DNA of 48,129 nt from Flavobacteriaceae bacterium (GCA_002690805.1 NZFW01000014.1:1-48129), one strand, 5' to 3'; positions 1 to 8,212 are shown, numbered from the stretch's first letter. Numbers and translations: made by a program. The notes: a model not told the origin generated them from the letters alone.

Positions 1-117
1 AATATTTTTAAAGTATATTTTAAATAACTTAAACTTTTACTTCTGTTTTTCATCAGTTTAATATGTAAATCTTAAAACCCTAAACTTTAATAGGTGTTGT
101 TTTTGGAATTAATGTCA
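1..117. other. Gene-free left edge, downstream of tsf
   Basis: These 117 AT-rich bases lie 3' of tsf, and no reading frame was found in them. A weak inverted repeat (TTAAACT at 29-35 and AGTTTAA at 55-61, about 19 bases apart) could form a hairpin in the tsf transcript. The loop is long and no clear T-tract follows, so I do not call it a terminator. Confidence 0.4.
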
Positions 118-939
118 CTAAACTAAAGATAGTCGGGAAAACCCAGTAATTTTTAGATTTTGATCATTAGAAGAAACATATTGAGAAACTGTCTGCTTTG
201 AATCTTTAATGTAGGCTTGGTTAACTAGAGTATTATCCTTAAAAAACCTTTTTATTTTGCCTTTTGCTATGTTATCTAACATTGATTCTGGCTTTCCCTC
301 TTGACGTAATTGATCTTTAGCTATCTCAATTTCTTTTTCGACGATACTTGAATCAACCCCATTTTCATCTAGGGCAATTGGATTCATTGCAGCTGCTTGC
401 ATAGCAACATTTTTAGATATTTCTCCTGAATTATTAACGACTTCTGATAATCCTGTTAAAGTTGCAATTTTATTACCAGCATGAATGTAGGAACCTACAT
501 ATGGAGCTCTCAAGATTTTAAAACCACCAACTTCAATTTTTTCTCCTATGATTCCTGTTTGTTCAATTAATTTATCAGAAACTGTCATACCCGTAAAATC
601 TGAACTTAAAAAAGAATCCAAGTTATCAAATTGAAGAGCATGATCAGCAAGTGAGTTTGCTAATTCTAAATATGATTCATTCTTTGCTACAAAATCAGTC
701 TCACAGTTAATTGAAATGATAACTCCTTTGGTATTCTCGATGTTAACTTTTGCTAAAACTGCCCCTTCTGAAGAGACTCTGTCAGCTCTGTTTGCAGCTA
801 CTTTTTGACCTTTTTTTCTAAGATTTTCAATAGCTTTTTCAAAATTTCCTTCAGCATCGACTAATGCTTTTTTACAATCCATGATTCCTGCACCAGTGGA
901 TTTACGTAATTTATTAACTTCTGCAGCAGTAATTGTCAT
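118..939 (-). CDS. tsf: Elongation factor Ts
   Basis: This is the guanine nucleotide exchange factor that recycles EF-Tu from its GDP to its GTP form in the cytoplasm. The protein has 273 residues, the usual length for Bacteroidota. The N-terminal UBA-like part contains ITAAEVNKLR (residues 3-12) and the GAGIMDCKKAL stretch. The signature TDFVAKN, which contacts the EF-Tu nucleotide site, is at residues 81-87. Two dimerisation-type subdomains follow. The start at 937-939 gives the family's normal N-terminus. The gene lies 23 bases after rpsB on the same strand and is the last gene of the operon rplM-rpsI-rpsB-tsf, so it should share any control acting on the rpsB leader. Confidence 0.98.
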   Translation of the reverse strand: MTITAAEVNKLRKSTGAGIMDCKKALVDAEGNFEKAIENLRKKGQKVAANRADRVSSEGAVLAKVNIENTKGVIISINCETDFVAKNESYLELANSLADHALQFDNLDSFLSSDFTGMTVSDKLIEQTGIIGEKIEVGGFKILRAPYVGSYIHAGNKIATLTGLSEVVNNSGEISKNVAMQAAAMNPIALDENGVDSSIVEKEIEIAKDQLRQEGKPESMLDNIAKGKIKRFFKDNTLVNQAYIKDSKQTVSQYVSSNDQNLKITGFSRLSLV

Positions 940-962
940 AATAATTTATTTAAAATTGATTA

Positions 963-1985
963 TTATTTTTTGTCATTTGAACTTGTTTTTTTTGGTTTAC
1001 TAACTGTTTTCCTTTTTGTTGCCTTCTTTTTAACAGTTTTAACCTTAGGCGAAGCTTCTACTTTTTCAGGGGTAGCATTTGCTTCTTCAGGGGTAGCATT
1101 TGCTTCTTCAGGGGTAGCCTTTGCTTTTTCAGGACTAGCCTTTACTTTTTTTGGAGCAACTTTTGCTTCTTCAGGAACATCTTCTGTTTTTTCAGAAGTA
1201 GCTTCTTGTTTTTCAGGGGCAGACTCGTCTTGAGGTTGAGTTTTACTAACATTAGGACTTGATTTACCTTCCCCTTTTTCTAAAGCCTCTTTTTCATTCT
1301 TTCTTTGAGATAGTCCTTCAGAAATTGATAGGGTTACAAGATTTAATATTTTTTCAATTGATTTTGAAGCATCATCATTTGAGGGAATCACAAAATCTAC
1401 TTCTCTTGGATCAGAATTTGTGTCCACCATTGCAAAAATGGGAATATTAAGCTTTTGTGCCTCTTTGATGGCAATATTTTCTCTTTTTATGTCAACAACA
1501 AAAAGTGCTCCTGGTAAGCGTGTCATATCTGTTATTGAACCTAAGTTTTTTTCTAATTTTGCTCTCATTCGAGAAACCTGTAATTTTTCTTTTTTTGAAA
1601 GTGTTTCGAAAGTTCCATCACTTTTCATTCTATCAACAGCAGCCATCTTTTTGACAGCTTTTCTTATTGTAACAAAATTTGTTAGCATACCTCCAGGCCA
1701 ACGCTCAGTTATATAAGGCATATTAATATTTTTTACTTTTTCAGCAACAATATCTTTAGCTTGCTTTTTTGTGGCAACAAAAAGAATTTTTCTTCCCGAT
1801 ATGGCAATTTTTTTAAGTGCGGATTGAGCTTCCTCAATTTTCGCCGCTGTTTTGTATAAATTTATTATATGAATTCCATTACGTTCCATGTATATATATG
1901 GAGCCATATTTGGATTCCATTTACGTGTAAGGTGACCAAAGTGTACACCTGCTTTTAAAAGATCTTTTACTTCTGTTTGTGCCAT
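963..1985 (-). CDS. rpsB: 30S ribosomal protein S2 with long repetitive C-terminal tail
   Basis: Protein S2 of the small ribosomal subunit. The globular domain covers residues 1 to about 228, with the expected HFGHLTRKWNP start region, the ERWPGGMLTN loop (94-103) and the DTNSDPREVDFVIPSNDD segment. It is followed by roughly 110 extra residues (229-340) rich in Lys, Glu, Pro and Ala. Within that tail a seven-residue motif of the form A-[ST]-P-E-[EK]-[AV]-[NKE] repeats at about 277-314, and the tail ends in a strongly basic KKKATKRKTVSK-like stretch. Many flavobacterial S2 proteins carry some extension, but a regular heptad repeat is unusual. The gene follows rpsI after a 133-base structured spacer and precedes tsf by 23 bases. 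The tail is predicted to be disordered; its function is unknown. Confidence 0.97.
   Translation of the reverse strand: MAQTEVKDLLKAGVHFGHLTRKWNPNMAPYIYMERNGIHIINLYKTAAKIEEAQSALKKIAISGRKILFVATKKQAKDIVAEKVKNINMPYITERWPGGMLTNFVTIRKAVKKMAAVDRMKSDGTFETLSKKEKLQVSRMRAKLEKNLGSITDMTRLPGALFVVDIKRENIAIKEAQKLNIPIFAMVDTNSDPREVDFVIPSNDDASKSIEKILNLVTLSISEGLSQRKNEKEALEKGEGKSSPNVSKTQPQDESAPEKQEATSEKTEDVPEEAKVAPKKVKASPEKAKATPEEANATPEEANATPEKVEASPKVKTVKKKATKRKTVSKPKKTSSNDKK
1061..1186. repeat. 21-bp tandem repeat coding for the S2 tail
   Basis: About six in-frame copies of a 21-base unit start at 1061, 1082, 1103, 1124, 1145 and 1166. Units two and three differ from the first by one or a few bases, while the later ones have diverged more. 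On the minus strand they encode the heptad A-[ST]-P-E-x-x-x of the S2 extension. Near-identity of the first three units points to recent expansion by slippage or unequal exchange, with the reading frame preserved because each unit is seven codons long. Confidence 0.85.
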
Positions 1986-2118
1986 AATTTTTAGTTTACG
2001 TTCTCTGATAAATTAGCAATAGGCATTCACCTATTTAGATGCTAAACTAACATCCGCATTTGCGGTTAGACAACATTGATTAATATTTATTTGAATTTTT
2101 CTCAAGAAATAGACAGGA
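1986..2118 (-). promoter_or_regulatory. Structured leader between rpsI and rpsB, candidate ribosomal-protein autoregulatory RNA
   Basis: On the minus strand this spacer contains three hairpin elements. The first is a CCGC/GCGG hairpin (2054-2057 with 2062-2065). The second is an AATAGG/CCTATT hairpin (2018-2023 with 2030-2035), extendable by TTAGC/GCTAA (2013-2017 with 2041-2045) across a five-base bulge. The third is an eight-base perfect complement (1991-1998 with 2043-2050) that would enclose the second hairpin and sit a few bases before the rpsB start. The extended hairpin and the enclosing stem both need 2043-2045, so they are mutually exclusive. This suits control of rpsB translation by S2 itself, but that is inference; no promoter was identified. 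Confidence 0.5.
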
Positions 2119-2505
2119 TTAACGTTTTGAGAATTGGAATTTTTTTCTAGCTTTCTTTTGACCGAATTTTTTTCGTTCAACCATGCGAGGATCTCTAGTT
2201 AATAGACCTTCAGGTTTTAGAGCCACTCTGTGCTCTGTGTCAATTTTGCAGAGTGCCCTTGCAACAGCAAGACGAACTGCTTCTGCCTGACCAGTTATTC
2301 CTCCACCTTTAACTGTGACTTTTAAATCGAATGACCCTTCAGTTTCTGTTAGAGCAAAAGGTTGAATAATTTTATATTGAAGAGGGGCAGTAGTAAAATA
2401 GTCAGTGTAGTTTTTCTTATTAACCAATATACCACCCTTTCCTTTTGAAAGAAAGACACGGGCAACTGAAGTTTTACGACGACCAATAGTATGAATTACT
2501 TCCAT
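2119..2505 (-). CDS. rpsI: 30S ribosomal protein S9
   Basis: Protein S9 of the small subunit, 128 residues, normal length. The N-terminus MEVIHTIGRRKTSVARVFL and the C-terminal tail ending in QFSKR are diagnostic; in the ribosome that basic tail reaches the P-site tRNA. The GGGITGQAEAVRLAVARAL region is also conserved. The start codon overlaps the last base of the rplM stop codon (TAATG), so translation is probably coupled to L13. Confidence 0.98.
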   Translation of the reverse strand: MEVIHTIGRRKTSVARVFLSKGKGGILVNKKNYTDYFTTAPLQYKIIQPFALTETEGSFDLKVTVKGGGITGQAEAVRLAVARALCKIDTEHRVALKPEGLLTRDPRMVERKKFGQKKARKKFQFSKR

Positions 2506-2960
2506 TATAGTAGATCGTTTAAATTAAATTTAGTAGGATTTTGACCTTCTTGTTGATGCTGGTCTCCTGCATATACTCTTAAGTTCCTAAATAATTGAGC
2601 TCCTAACTTGTTTTTAGGAAGCATTCCTTTAACTGATTTTTCAACTAATCGAGTATTATTTTTATTATGTACTTGTTCTGCAGATAGAACTCGTTGTCCT
2701 CCAGGGTAACCGGTATGACGTATATATTGTTTTTGTTTCCACTTTTGTCCTGAAAGAACAATTTTTTCAGCATTTATAACAATTATGTTGTCACCACAAT
2801 CAACATGTGGAGTAAAATTTGGTTTGTGCTTTCCCCTTAATAAAGAGGCAACTGCTGATGCGGCTCTTCCAAGAGGTAGACCCTCGGCATCTACTAATAA
2901 CCACTTTTTATCGACAGTTTTTGAATTAGCAGAAACAGTTTTGTAGCTTAATGTATTCAC
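2505..2960 (-). CDS. rplM: 50S ribosomal protein L13
   Basis: Protein L13 of the large subunit, an early assembly protein, 151 residues. Recognised from the WLLVDAEGLPLGRAASAVASLLRGKHKP region (residues 20-47), the DNIIVINAEKI strand, RHTGYPGG (76-83) and the GMLPKNKLG segment. It is the first gene of the minus-strand operon leading into rpsI, rpsB and tsf, with a -7-like promoter box upstream at 3005-3012. Confidence 0.98.
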   Translation of the reverse strand: MNTLSYKTVSANSKTVDKKWLLVDAEGLPLGRAASAVASLLRGKHKPNFTPHVDCGDNIIVINAEKIVLSGQKWKQKQYIRHTGYPGGQRVLSAEQVHNKNNTRLVEKSVKGMLPKNKLGAQLFRNLRVYAGDQHQQEGQNPTKFNLNDLL

Positions 2961-3004
2961 TATTTTAATATTTTAGTCAACAGCATCTATATGCTATTGG
3001 GCTG

Positions 3005-3012
3005 CAAATGTA
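3005..3012 (-). promoter_or_regulatory. -7 promoter box (TACATTTG) of the rplM operon
   Basis: On the minus strand the sequence is TACATTTG, a full match to the Bacteroidota -7 consensus TAnnTTTG. It lies about 44 bases before the rplM start. No convincing -33 TTTG box sits 19-21 bases further upstream, which ribosomal operons may tolerate. The rest of the 2961-3063 gap between polA and rplM is AT-rich and otherwise featureless. Confidence 0.5.
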
Positions 3013-3063
3013 CTATTTAAAAATGTTTTGAAAAAATATTTTTGTTTAAACTATTAAAAAGAA

Positions 3064-5883
3064 TTAGTGAGCATCTAACCAGTGCTCTCCCTCTCCCAAA
3101 TCAACTGTAAGTGGAACCTCAAGATCAAAGGCACTTTCCATCTCTTTTTTAACCATTACTTTTAGAGAATTTAATTCTGATTTTGGAACATCAAAAACTA
3201 ATTCATCGTGAACTTGAAGTAACATTTTTGAATTCCATTTTTCAGTTGTTAACTTTTTGTGAATTGAAATCATTGCTAATTTAATTATGTCTGCTGCACT
3301 TCCTTGAATAGGAGCATTTACTGCATTTCTTTCAGATGCACCACGCACTACAGCATTTGCAGAATTAATATCCTTTAGGTATCTTCTTCTACCAAGGACA
3401 GTAGAGACATAGCCATTTTCTCTTGCAAAGTCTATTTGAGCTTTCATGTATTCTTTTAGTTTGGGATATGACAAATAATATGCTTCAATTAGTTTTTTTG
3501 ATTCAGACCTGTTTAAGTTTGTTTGTTGACTTAATCCAAATGCAGATACCCCATAAATTATTCCGAAATTTACTGTTTTAGCGTTTGCTCTTTGTTCACG
3601 GGTCACTTCATTTAGCGGAACTTTATAAACTTTAGAAGCTGTTGATTGATGAATATCTTCCCCATTTTTAAAAGCAGAGATCATAATAGGATCCTTACTT
3701 AAAGCTGCTATAATTCTGAGTTCAATTTGAGAATAATCTGCAGCCAAAAGAATATGATTCTTGTCACGTGGAACAAAAGCTTTTCTAATTTTTTTGCCTT
3801 GATCTGTTCGAATAGGTATGTTTTGAAGATTTGGCTTATTACTACTTAAACGACCAGTAGACGCAACAGCTTGATTATAGACGGTGTGAATTCTTTTTGT
3901 CTTTGGATTTAATTCTTTGGGCAGTGCATCAACATATGTGTTTAGTAATTTTTGTAGCGATCTCCATTTAAGAATATCAATGATAATTTTATGATCTTTA
4001 GATAAATATGAAAGAACTTCTTCTGAAGTAGAGTATTGTCCTGTCTTAGTTTTTTTTGGCTTGTCAACTAGCTTAAGTTTATCAAATAAGACAGCTCCAA
4101 GTTGTTTAGGGGATGCAATATTAAAATTTTGACCAGCTTGATTATAGATGTCAATCTCTAAGAGATTTATATCACTTTTTAATTCTTTTGAAAGCTGAAT
4201 TAAAAAACCAACATTTAAATTAATTCCCTCCAATTCCATTGAGCTAAGAACTGTAAGCAAAGGAATTTCGACATCATTAAATAATTTAATAATCTGTGAT
4301 TTGACAAGCTCTTTTTCAAAATGCTTTTTTAATTGAAATGTGATATCTGATCTCTCAACAGCATATTCTTTCAAAGAAGGAAAATCAAAATCATTTAGTT
4401 CACTTGGATTGTTTAATTTCATTTTAATTAAATCACTATTTGATATAGGTTTATAACCTAAATATGTTTCTGACAGAATTTCTATTTCATGACGCATATC
4501 AGGATTTATTAAATAGTGAGCAATTAGTGTATCAAATAGAGGTCCTTTAATTGATATATTTAAAGCACCAAGCACTTTAATATAATATTTTAAATTATGG
4601 CCTATTTTTTGAATATTTGTGTTTTCAAAAAACAGCTTAAGTTTCATTAAAATATCAATAACATTCTCTTTATCCTCAGGAAATATTAAATAATATCCTT
4701 TTCCCGGGCTCCACGCAAAAGAGATGCCAGTAATTTTTGTATTTAAAGCATCATTATTTATTGTTTGGATGTCAAAAGAAACAGCACTTTGATTTAAGAG
4801 TTTTTCAATGAGAAGATCAATGCCATTTGAGTCATCGACTAATTGATAAAAATGAGGAGTGTTAGATAAATTATTTTTTTCTAAAAATGAATCTGTTGAA
4901 CCTCCCCCAGGGATATTAAATAAATCAAATTGATGTCCTTCCTTGGAGGTTTGATTTTTAACTTCAAGATTTGATTCTTTTTTTTCTATAAGTTTGGGAT
5001 TAAAAACTTTTTCAAAACTTTGGAGCATTCTTCTAAATTCAAGCTCTTCAAAAATTTTTTTTACCTGATTCATATCAGGTTTATCAAGTTCAAACTCTTT
5101 AGCATTAAATTCTACCGGAACATCTAATAAAATTTTGGCAAGCTCCTTAGACAATATGCCCATTTCTTTATTTGCCTCAATTTTTTCTTTAAGTTTTCCT
5201 TTGAGATTACTTGTGTTAGCTAAAAGGTTTTCCATTGATCCGTACTCAGCTATAAATTTTTTTGCTGTTTTATCGCCAACTCCAGGAAGTCCTGGGATAT
5301 TATCAACTGAATCACCCATCATACCCAAATAATCAATAACTTGAGTAGGATTTTTAACTTGAAATTTTTCCTGAACTTCTGAAATACCCCAGATCTCAAT
5401 ACCGTTTCCCATTCTGGCAGGACGGTAAATAAAAATATTTTCAGAAACCAATTGAGCAAAATCTTTATCAGGAGTAACCATATATATTTTAAAACCTTCT
5501 TTTTCTGCTTTTTTTGCAAGAGTTCCAATGATATCATCAGCTTCATATCCTTCTTTTATAATTATAGGAATATGCATAGCACTTAAAATATTTTGAATAT
5601 ATGGTATAGCTAATTTAATTGCCTCCGGAGTTTCATCGCGATTTGCTTTGTATTCGGTATACATTTCTGTTCTAGATTGAGACCCCCCTTTATCGAAACA
5701 TACTGCTAAATAATCTGGTTGTTCTCTTCTAATTACATCAATTAATGAATTTGTAAATCCCATTATAGCTGATGTGTCAAAACCTTTAGAGTTAATTCTT
5801 GGATTTTTTATAAAAGCATAATAGCCTCTAAAAATTAGAGCATATGCATCGAGGAGAAAAAGACGTTTATTTTTTTTAGTCAT
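3064..5883 (-). CDS. polA: DNA polymerase I with degenerate 3'-5' exonuclease domain
   Basis: Repair and Okazaki-fragment polymerase, 939 residues. The N-terminal 5' nuclease (1 to about 290) keeps its acidic metal sites, for example EADDIIG (114-120), TPDKDF and GDSVDNIPG (190-198). The polymerase domain (about 560-939) has motif A DYSQIELR beginning at D716, motif B RANAKTVNFGIIYG, and motif C VHDE with D893. The middle domain aligns with the proofreading exonuclease of E. coli Pol I but has lost key ligands. E. coli D355/E357 corresponds to D371/Q373, D424 to Y434, and D501 to R511, so proofreading is probably inactive as in Taq polymerase. The gene sits 31 bases downstream of dxs on the same strand. 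Confidence 0.97.
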   Translation of the reverse strand: MTKKNKRLFLLDAYALIFRGYYAFIKNPRINSKGFDTSAIMGFTNSLIDVIRREQPDYLAVCFDKGGSQSRTEMYTEYKANRDETPEAIKLAIPYIQNILSAMHIPIIIKEGYEADDIIGTLAKKAEKEGFKIYMVTPDKDFAQLVSENIFIYRPARMGNGIEIWGISEVQEKFQVKNPTQVIDYLGMMGDSVDNIPGLPGVGDKTAKKFIAEYGSMENLLANTSNLKGKLKEKIEANKEMGILSKELAKILLDVPVEFNAKEFELDKPDMNQVKKIFEELEFRRMLQSFEKVFNPKLIEKKESNLEVKNQTSKEGHQFDLFNIPGGGSTDSFLEKNNLSNTPHFYQLVDDSNGIDLLIEKLLNQSAVSFDIQTINNDALNTKITGISFAWSPGKGYYLIFPEDKENVIDILMKLKLFFENTNIQKIGHNLKYYIKVLGALNISIKGPLFDTLIAHYLINPDMRHEIEILSETYLGYKPISNSDLIKMKLNNPSELNDFDFPSLKEYAVERSDITFQLKKHFEKELVKSQIIKLFNDVEIPLLTVLSSMELEGINLNVGFLIQLSKELKSDINLLEIDIYNQAGQNFNIASPKQLGAVLFDKLKLVDKPKKTKTGQYSTSEEVLSYLSKDHKIIIDILKWRSLQKLLNTYVDALPKELNPKTKRIHTVYNQAVASTGRLSSNKPNLQNIPIRTDQGKKIRKAFVPRDKNHILLAADYSQIELRIIAALSKDPIMISAFKNGEDIHQSTASKVYKVPLNEVTREQRANAKTVNFGIIYGVSAFGLSQQTNLNRSESKKLIEAYYLSYPKLKEYMKAQIDFARENGYVSTVLGRRRYLKDINSANAVVRGASERNAVNAPIQGSAADIIKLAMISIHKKLTTEKWNSKMLLQVHDELVFDVPKSELNSLKVMVKKEMESAFDLEVPLTVDLGEGEHWLDAH

Positions 5884-5914
5884 TTTGAAAGTACTCTATA
5901 AAAATTATAATTAA

Positions 5915-7690
5915 TCATACTTTATTTATGATACTTAATATATTTTCAATTTTTTTAAGAATTTTTATACTGCTAAATTCAACAGATTCATACAAAACTT
6001 CTGCGTCACCATGGGGGATAAATTTATGCGGAATACCAACAATTTCAATTTTTATTTTATAATTATTTTCTTGAGCAAATTCCATTATTGCAGAGCCAAA
6101 TCCACCTTTTTTTACACCCTCTTCAAAAGATACTACATATGTATGATTATTAAAAATATCATGAAGCATTTCAGTATCGAGTGGGTTAACAGATTCAAAA
6201 GAATAATGTGAAAATTCAGTAGTGAAACTACTACTAATAATTGCATTATTTACATTTTTAAATAGTGTTCCTAAACTAATAACAGCTATTTTTTTACCAA
6301 TAGATATTTTAGAGGCTTTATTCAAGTTTAATAATTTAAAATCTTTATTTATATTTTCAATCTCAGAATCACCTCTTGGATATCTTAAAGCCACAGGACC
6401 GATCGGTTTAAATTGAAGTGTGTATAAAAAATCTCTCAATCTTTGTCCACTTCTAGGAGCTAAAATTGTGATGTTTGGTATGCATCTTAAAAAAGAGATG
6501 TCAAAAACACCATGATGAGTAGGTCCATCATGACCAACAATTCCAGCTCTATCAATACAAAAAATAACATTTAAGTTTTGAATTGCAACATCATGAATTA
6601 TTTGATCATAAGATCTTTGAAGAAAAGTAGAATAAATGACACAAAACGGAAGTAGTCCTTCACAGGACATTCCAGCAGCAAGAGTTACGGCATGCTGCTC
6701 TGCAATTCCAACATCGAAACATCTTTCAGGAATTTGATTCATCATTTCAGTCAAACCACTACCTGTTGGCATTGCAGGAGTTACACAAACAATTTTTGGA
6801 TTAATTTCAGCTAGATCCAAAATTGTTTTTCCAAAAATTTGTTGAAATTTTAATTTTTTGGTTTTTTTATTTTTATATATTTTTCCAGTTATTTTATCAA
6901 ATTTTCCAGGCGAATGATATAAAATTTGATCTTTTTCAGCTGACATTAATCCTTTGCCTTTAATTGTTCTTATATGCAATAACCTTGGACCTTTTTTTAG
7001 CTTTTGTTCAATTAATTCTTTTTGCAGTAATTTCATATCATGACCATCAACTGGACCGTAATAATCTATATTTAATGAATTAAAAATATTATTTTTTTCG
7101 TCAAAATTTTTATTTGACTTTTCTAAATAATTTTTTAGTGCACCTACGCTCGGATCTATACCCATAGTGTTATCATTTAGAATCACTAATACATTTGCAG
7201 ATGTCGTGCCTAAATGATTTAACGCTTCAAATGCCATTCCGGTGGCAATTGAGGCATCTCCAATTACAGAGACGTAACTTATGTTTTTTATTCCTTTGAC
7301 TTTTGATGCCAGAGCCATTCCTAATGCAGCTGAAATACTTGTTCCAGCATGTCCAGTCCCAAAAGAATCATATTTGCTTTCATCCATTTTTGGAAAACCA
7401 CTAATTCCGTTCCACTTTCTATTAGACTTGAATTCCTCATATCTCCCAGTTAAAATTTTATGACCATAAGCTTGATGCCCAACATCCCATAAAATTTTAT
7501 CCTCAGGAGTATTAAATGTATGATGAAGTAATACAGTTAGTTCAATAACACCAAGACTTGCTCCCAAATGTCCCTCATTAGAAGAAATTATATCAATTAT
7601 ATATTGTCTTAATTGTTTTGAGATAGAAATCAGATCTTCCAATGAACAAGATTTCAAATCTAATGGTGATTTTATAGCTTTTAGTTGCAT
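5915..7690 (-). CDS. dxs: 1-deoxy-D-xylulose-5-phosphate synthase
   Basis: First enzyme of the non-mevalonate isoprenoid pathway; it condenses pyruvate and glyceraldehyde-3-phosphate using thiamine diphosphate. The protein has 591 residues, slightly short for the family. H41 (EGHLGASLG), H72 (VGHQAYG), the ThDP-binding GDASIATG (144-151) with LNDN (171-174), and the catalytic glutamate E331 in GIAEQHAVT are all present. The GDA in place of GDG is, to my knowledge, common in Bacteroidota DXS. The product feeds the polyprenyl synthase and carotenoid enzyme encoded near 17-19 kb. It is divergent from tadA, with a -7 box only four bases before the ATG. Confidence 0.97.
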   Translation of the reverse strand: MQLKAIKSPLDLKSCSLEDLISISKQLRQYIIDIISSNEGHLGASLGVIELTVLLHHTFNTPEDKILWDVGHQAYGHKILTGRYEEFKSNRKWNGISGFPKMDESKYDSFGTGHAGTSISAALGMALASKVKGIKNISYVSVIGDASIATGMAFEALNHLGTTSANVLVILNDNTMGIDPSVGALKNYLEKSNKNFDEKNNIFNSLNIDYYGPVDGHDMKLLQKELIEQKLKKGPRLLHIRTIKGKGLMSAEKDQILYHSPGKFDKITGKIYKNKKTKKLKFQQIFGKTILDLAEINPKIVCVTPAMPTGSGLTEMMNQIPERCFDVGIAEQHAVTLAAGMSCEGLLPFCVIYSTFLQRSYDQIIHDVAIQNLNVIFCIDRAGIVGHDGPTHHGVFDISFLRCIPNITILAPRSGQRLRDFLYTLQFKPIGPVALRYPRGDSEIENINKDFKLLNLNKASKISIGKKIAVISLGTLFKNVNNAIISSSFTTEFSHYSFESVNPLDTEMLHDIFNNHTYVVSFEEGVKKGGFGSAIMEFAQENNYKIKIEIVGIPHKFIPHGDAEVLYESVEFSSIKILKKIENILSIINKV

Positions 7691-7694
7691 TTAA

Positions 7695-7702
7695 CAAATA
7701 TA
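7695..7702 (-). promoter_or_regulatory. -7 promoter box (TATATTTG) of dxs, almost at the start codon
   Basis: The minus-strand sequence TATATTTG matches TAnnTTTG. Its last base is four bases before the dxs ATG, so the expected transcript would begin at or next to the start codon. No -33 TTTG at normal spacing is seen. The DXS N-terminus agrees with homologues, so a later start is unlikely. Confidence 0.4.
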
Positions 7703-7744
7703 ATATTTCGTTTTAGGAACCCACACTTTTTGTAATTTTCAATT

Positions 7745-8188
7745 ATGAAAAATTTACCTGATCAAATGTATTTTATGAGAGAAGCTCTTAAGGAAGCAGA
7801 AAAAGCTCGGCACAGTGATGAAGTTCCAGTTGGAGCAATTGTTGTAATAGAAAATAAAATAATTGCAAGAGCTCATAATATGACACAAACTCTTAATGAT
7901 GTTACAGCTCATGCAGAAATGGTTGCAATTACTTCTGCGTCAAACTATCTCAATAGTAAATATCTAATTAATTGTAGTCTTTATGTTACTCTTGAGCCAT
8001 GTGTAATGTGTGCAGGTGCGATATTTTGGAGTCAAATTAAAACGCTTGTTTATGCTGCCTCTGACCTTAAAAGAGGATTCTCAATTCATAAAGGAATTTT
8101 ACACCCTAAAACTAAAGTGTTAAAAGGAGAATATGAAAAGGAATCATTAAAGTTGCTGAGAGATTTCTTTAAAAGTAAAAGAAAATAA
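7745..8188 (+). CDS. tadA: tRNA(adenine34) deaminase, TadA-like
   Basis: Zinc-dependent deaminase that converts the wobble adenosine of tRNA-Arg(ACG) to inosine. The protein has 147 residues. The cytidine-deaminase fold zinc motif is complete: H56-A-E58 with the proton-shuttling glutamate, and P85-C86-V-M-C89 (PCVMCAGA). The MREALKEAEKA N-terminal helix is typical of TadA. It is divergent from dxs and convergent with the cold-shock gene, and it ends just before a strong hairpin. Close relatives include guanine deaminases, but the PCVMCAGAIFWS context favours TadA. Confidence 0.9.
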   Translation: MKNLPDQMYFMREALKEAEKARHSDEVPVGAIVVIENKIIARAHNMTQTLNDVTAHAEMVAITSASNYLNSKYLINCSLYVTLEPCVMCAGAIFWSQIKTLVYAASDLKRGFSIHKGILHPKTKVLKGEYEKESLKLLRDFFKSKRK

Positions 8189-8212
8189 AAAAACCTCCAC
8201 TAGGGAGGTTTT
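8189..8212. terminator. Bidirectional intrinsic terminator between tadA and the cold-shock gene
   Basis: A nine-base perfect stem (8190-8198 with 8204-8212) closes a five-base loop ACTAG. Read on the minus strand it is followed by seven T residues, a textbook intrinsic terminator for the cold-shock gene. Read on the plus strand only four T residues follow, so termination of tadA should be weaker. It is the clearest terminator in the window. Confidence 0.85.

Noticed and set aside
1-117. Possible terminator after tsf
   Set aside because: The seven-base inverted repeat has a loop of about 19 bases, is AT-rich and lacks a T-tract, so chance is a good explanation.
970-1233. Plus-strand open frame of 87 codons with a repetitive FSGVAFASSG-like product opposite rpsB
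   Set aside because: It is the antisense reading of the S2 repeat tail; its regularity comes entirely from the 21-base repeat and it has no promoter or homologue I know.
5319-5546. Second minus-strand frame of 75 codons inside polA
   Set aside because: It is an out-of-frame, Leu/Ile/Lys-rich reading of A/T-rich polA codons with no start context.
7245-7290. GDA instead of GDG in the thiamine diphosphate motif of DXS as a sign of inactivity
   Set aside because: All other catalytic residues are present, and to my knowledge Bacteroidota DXS proteins commonly have this variant.
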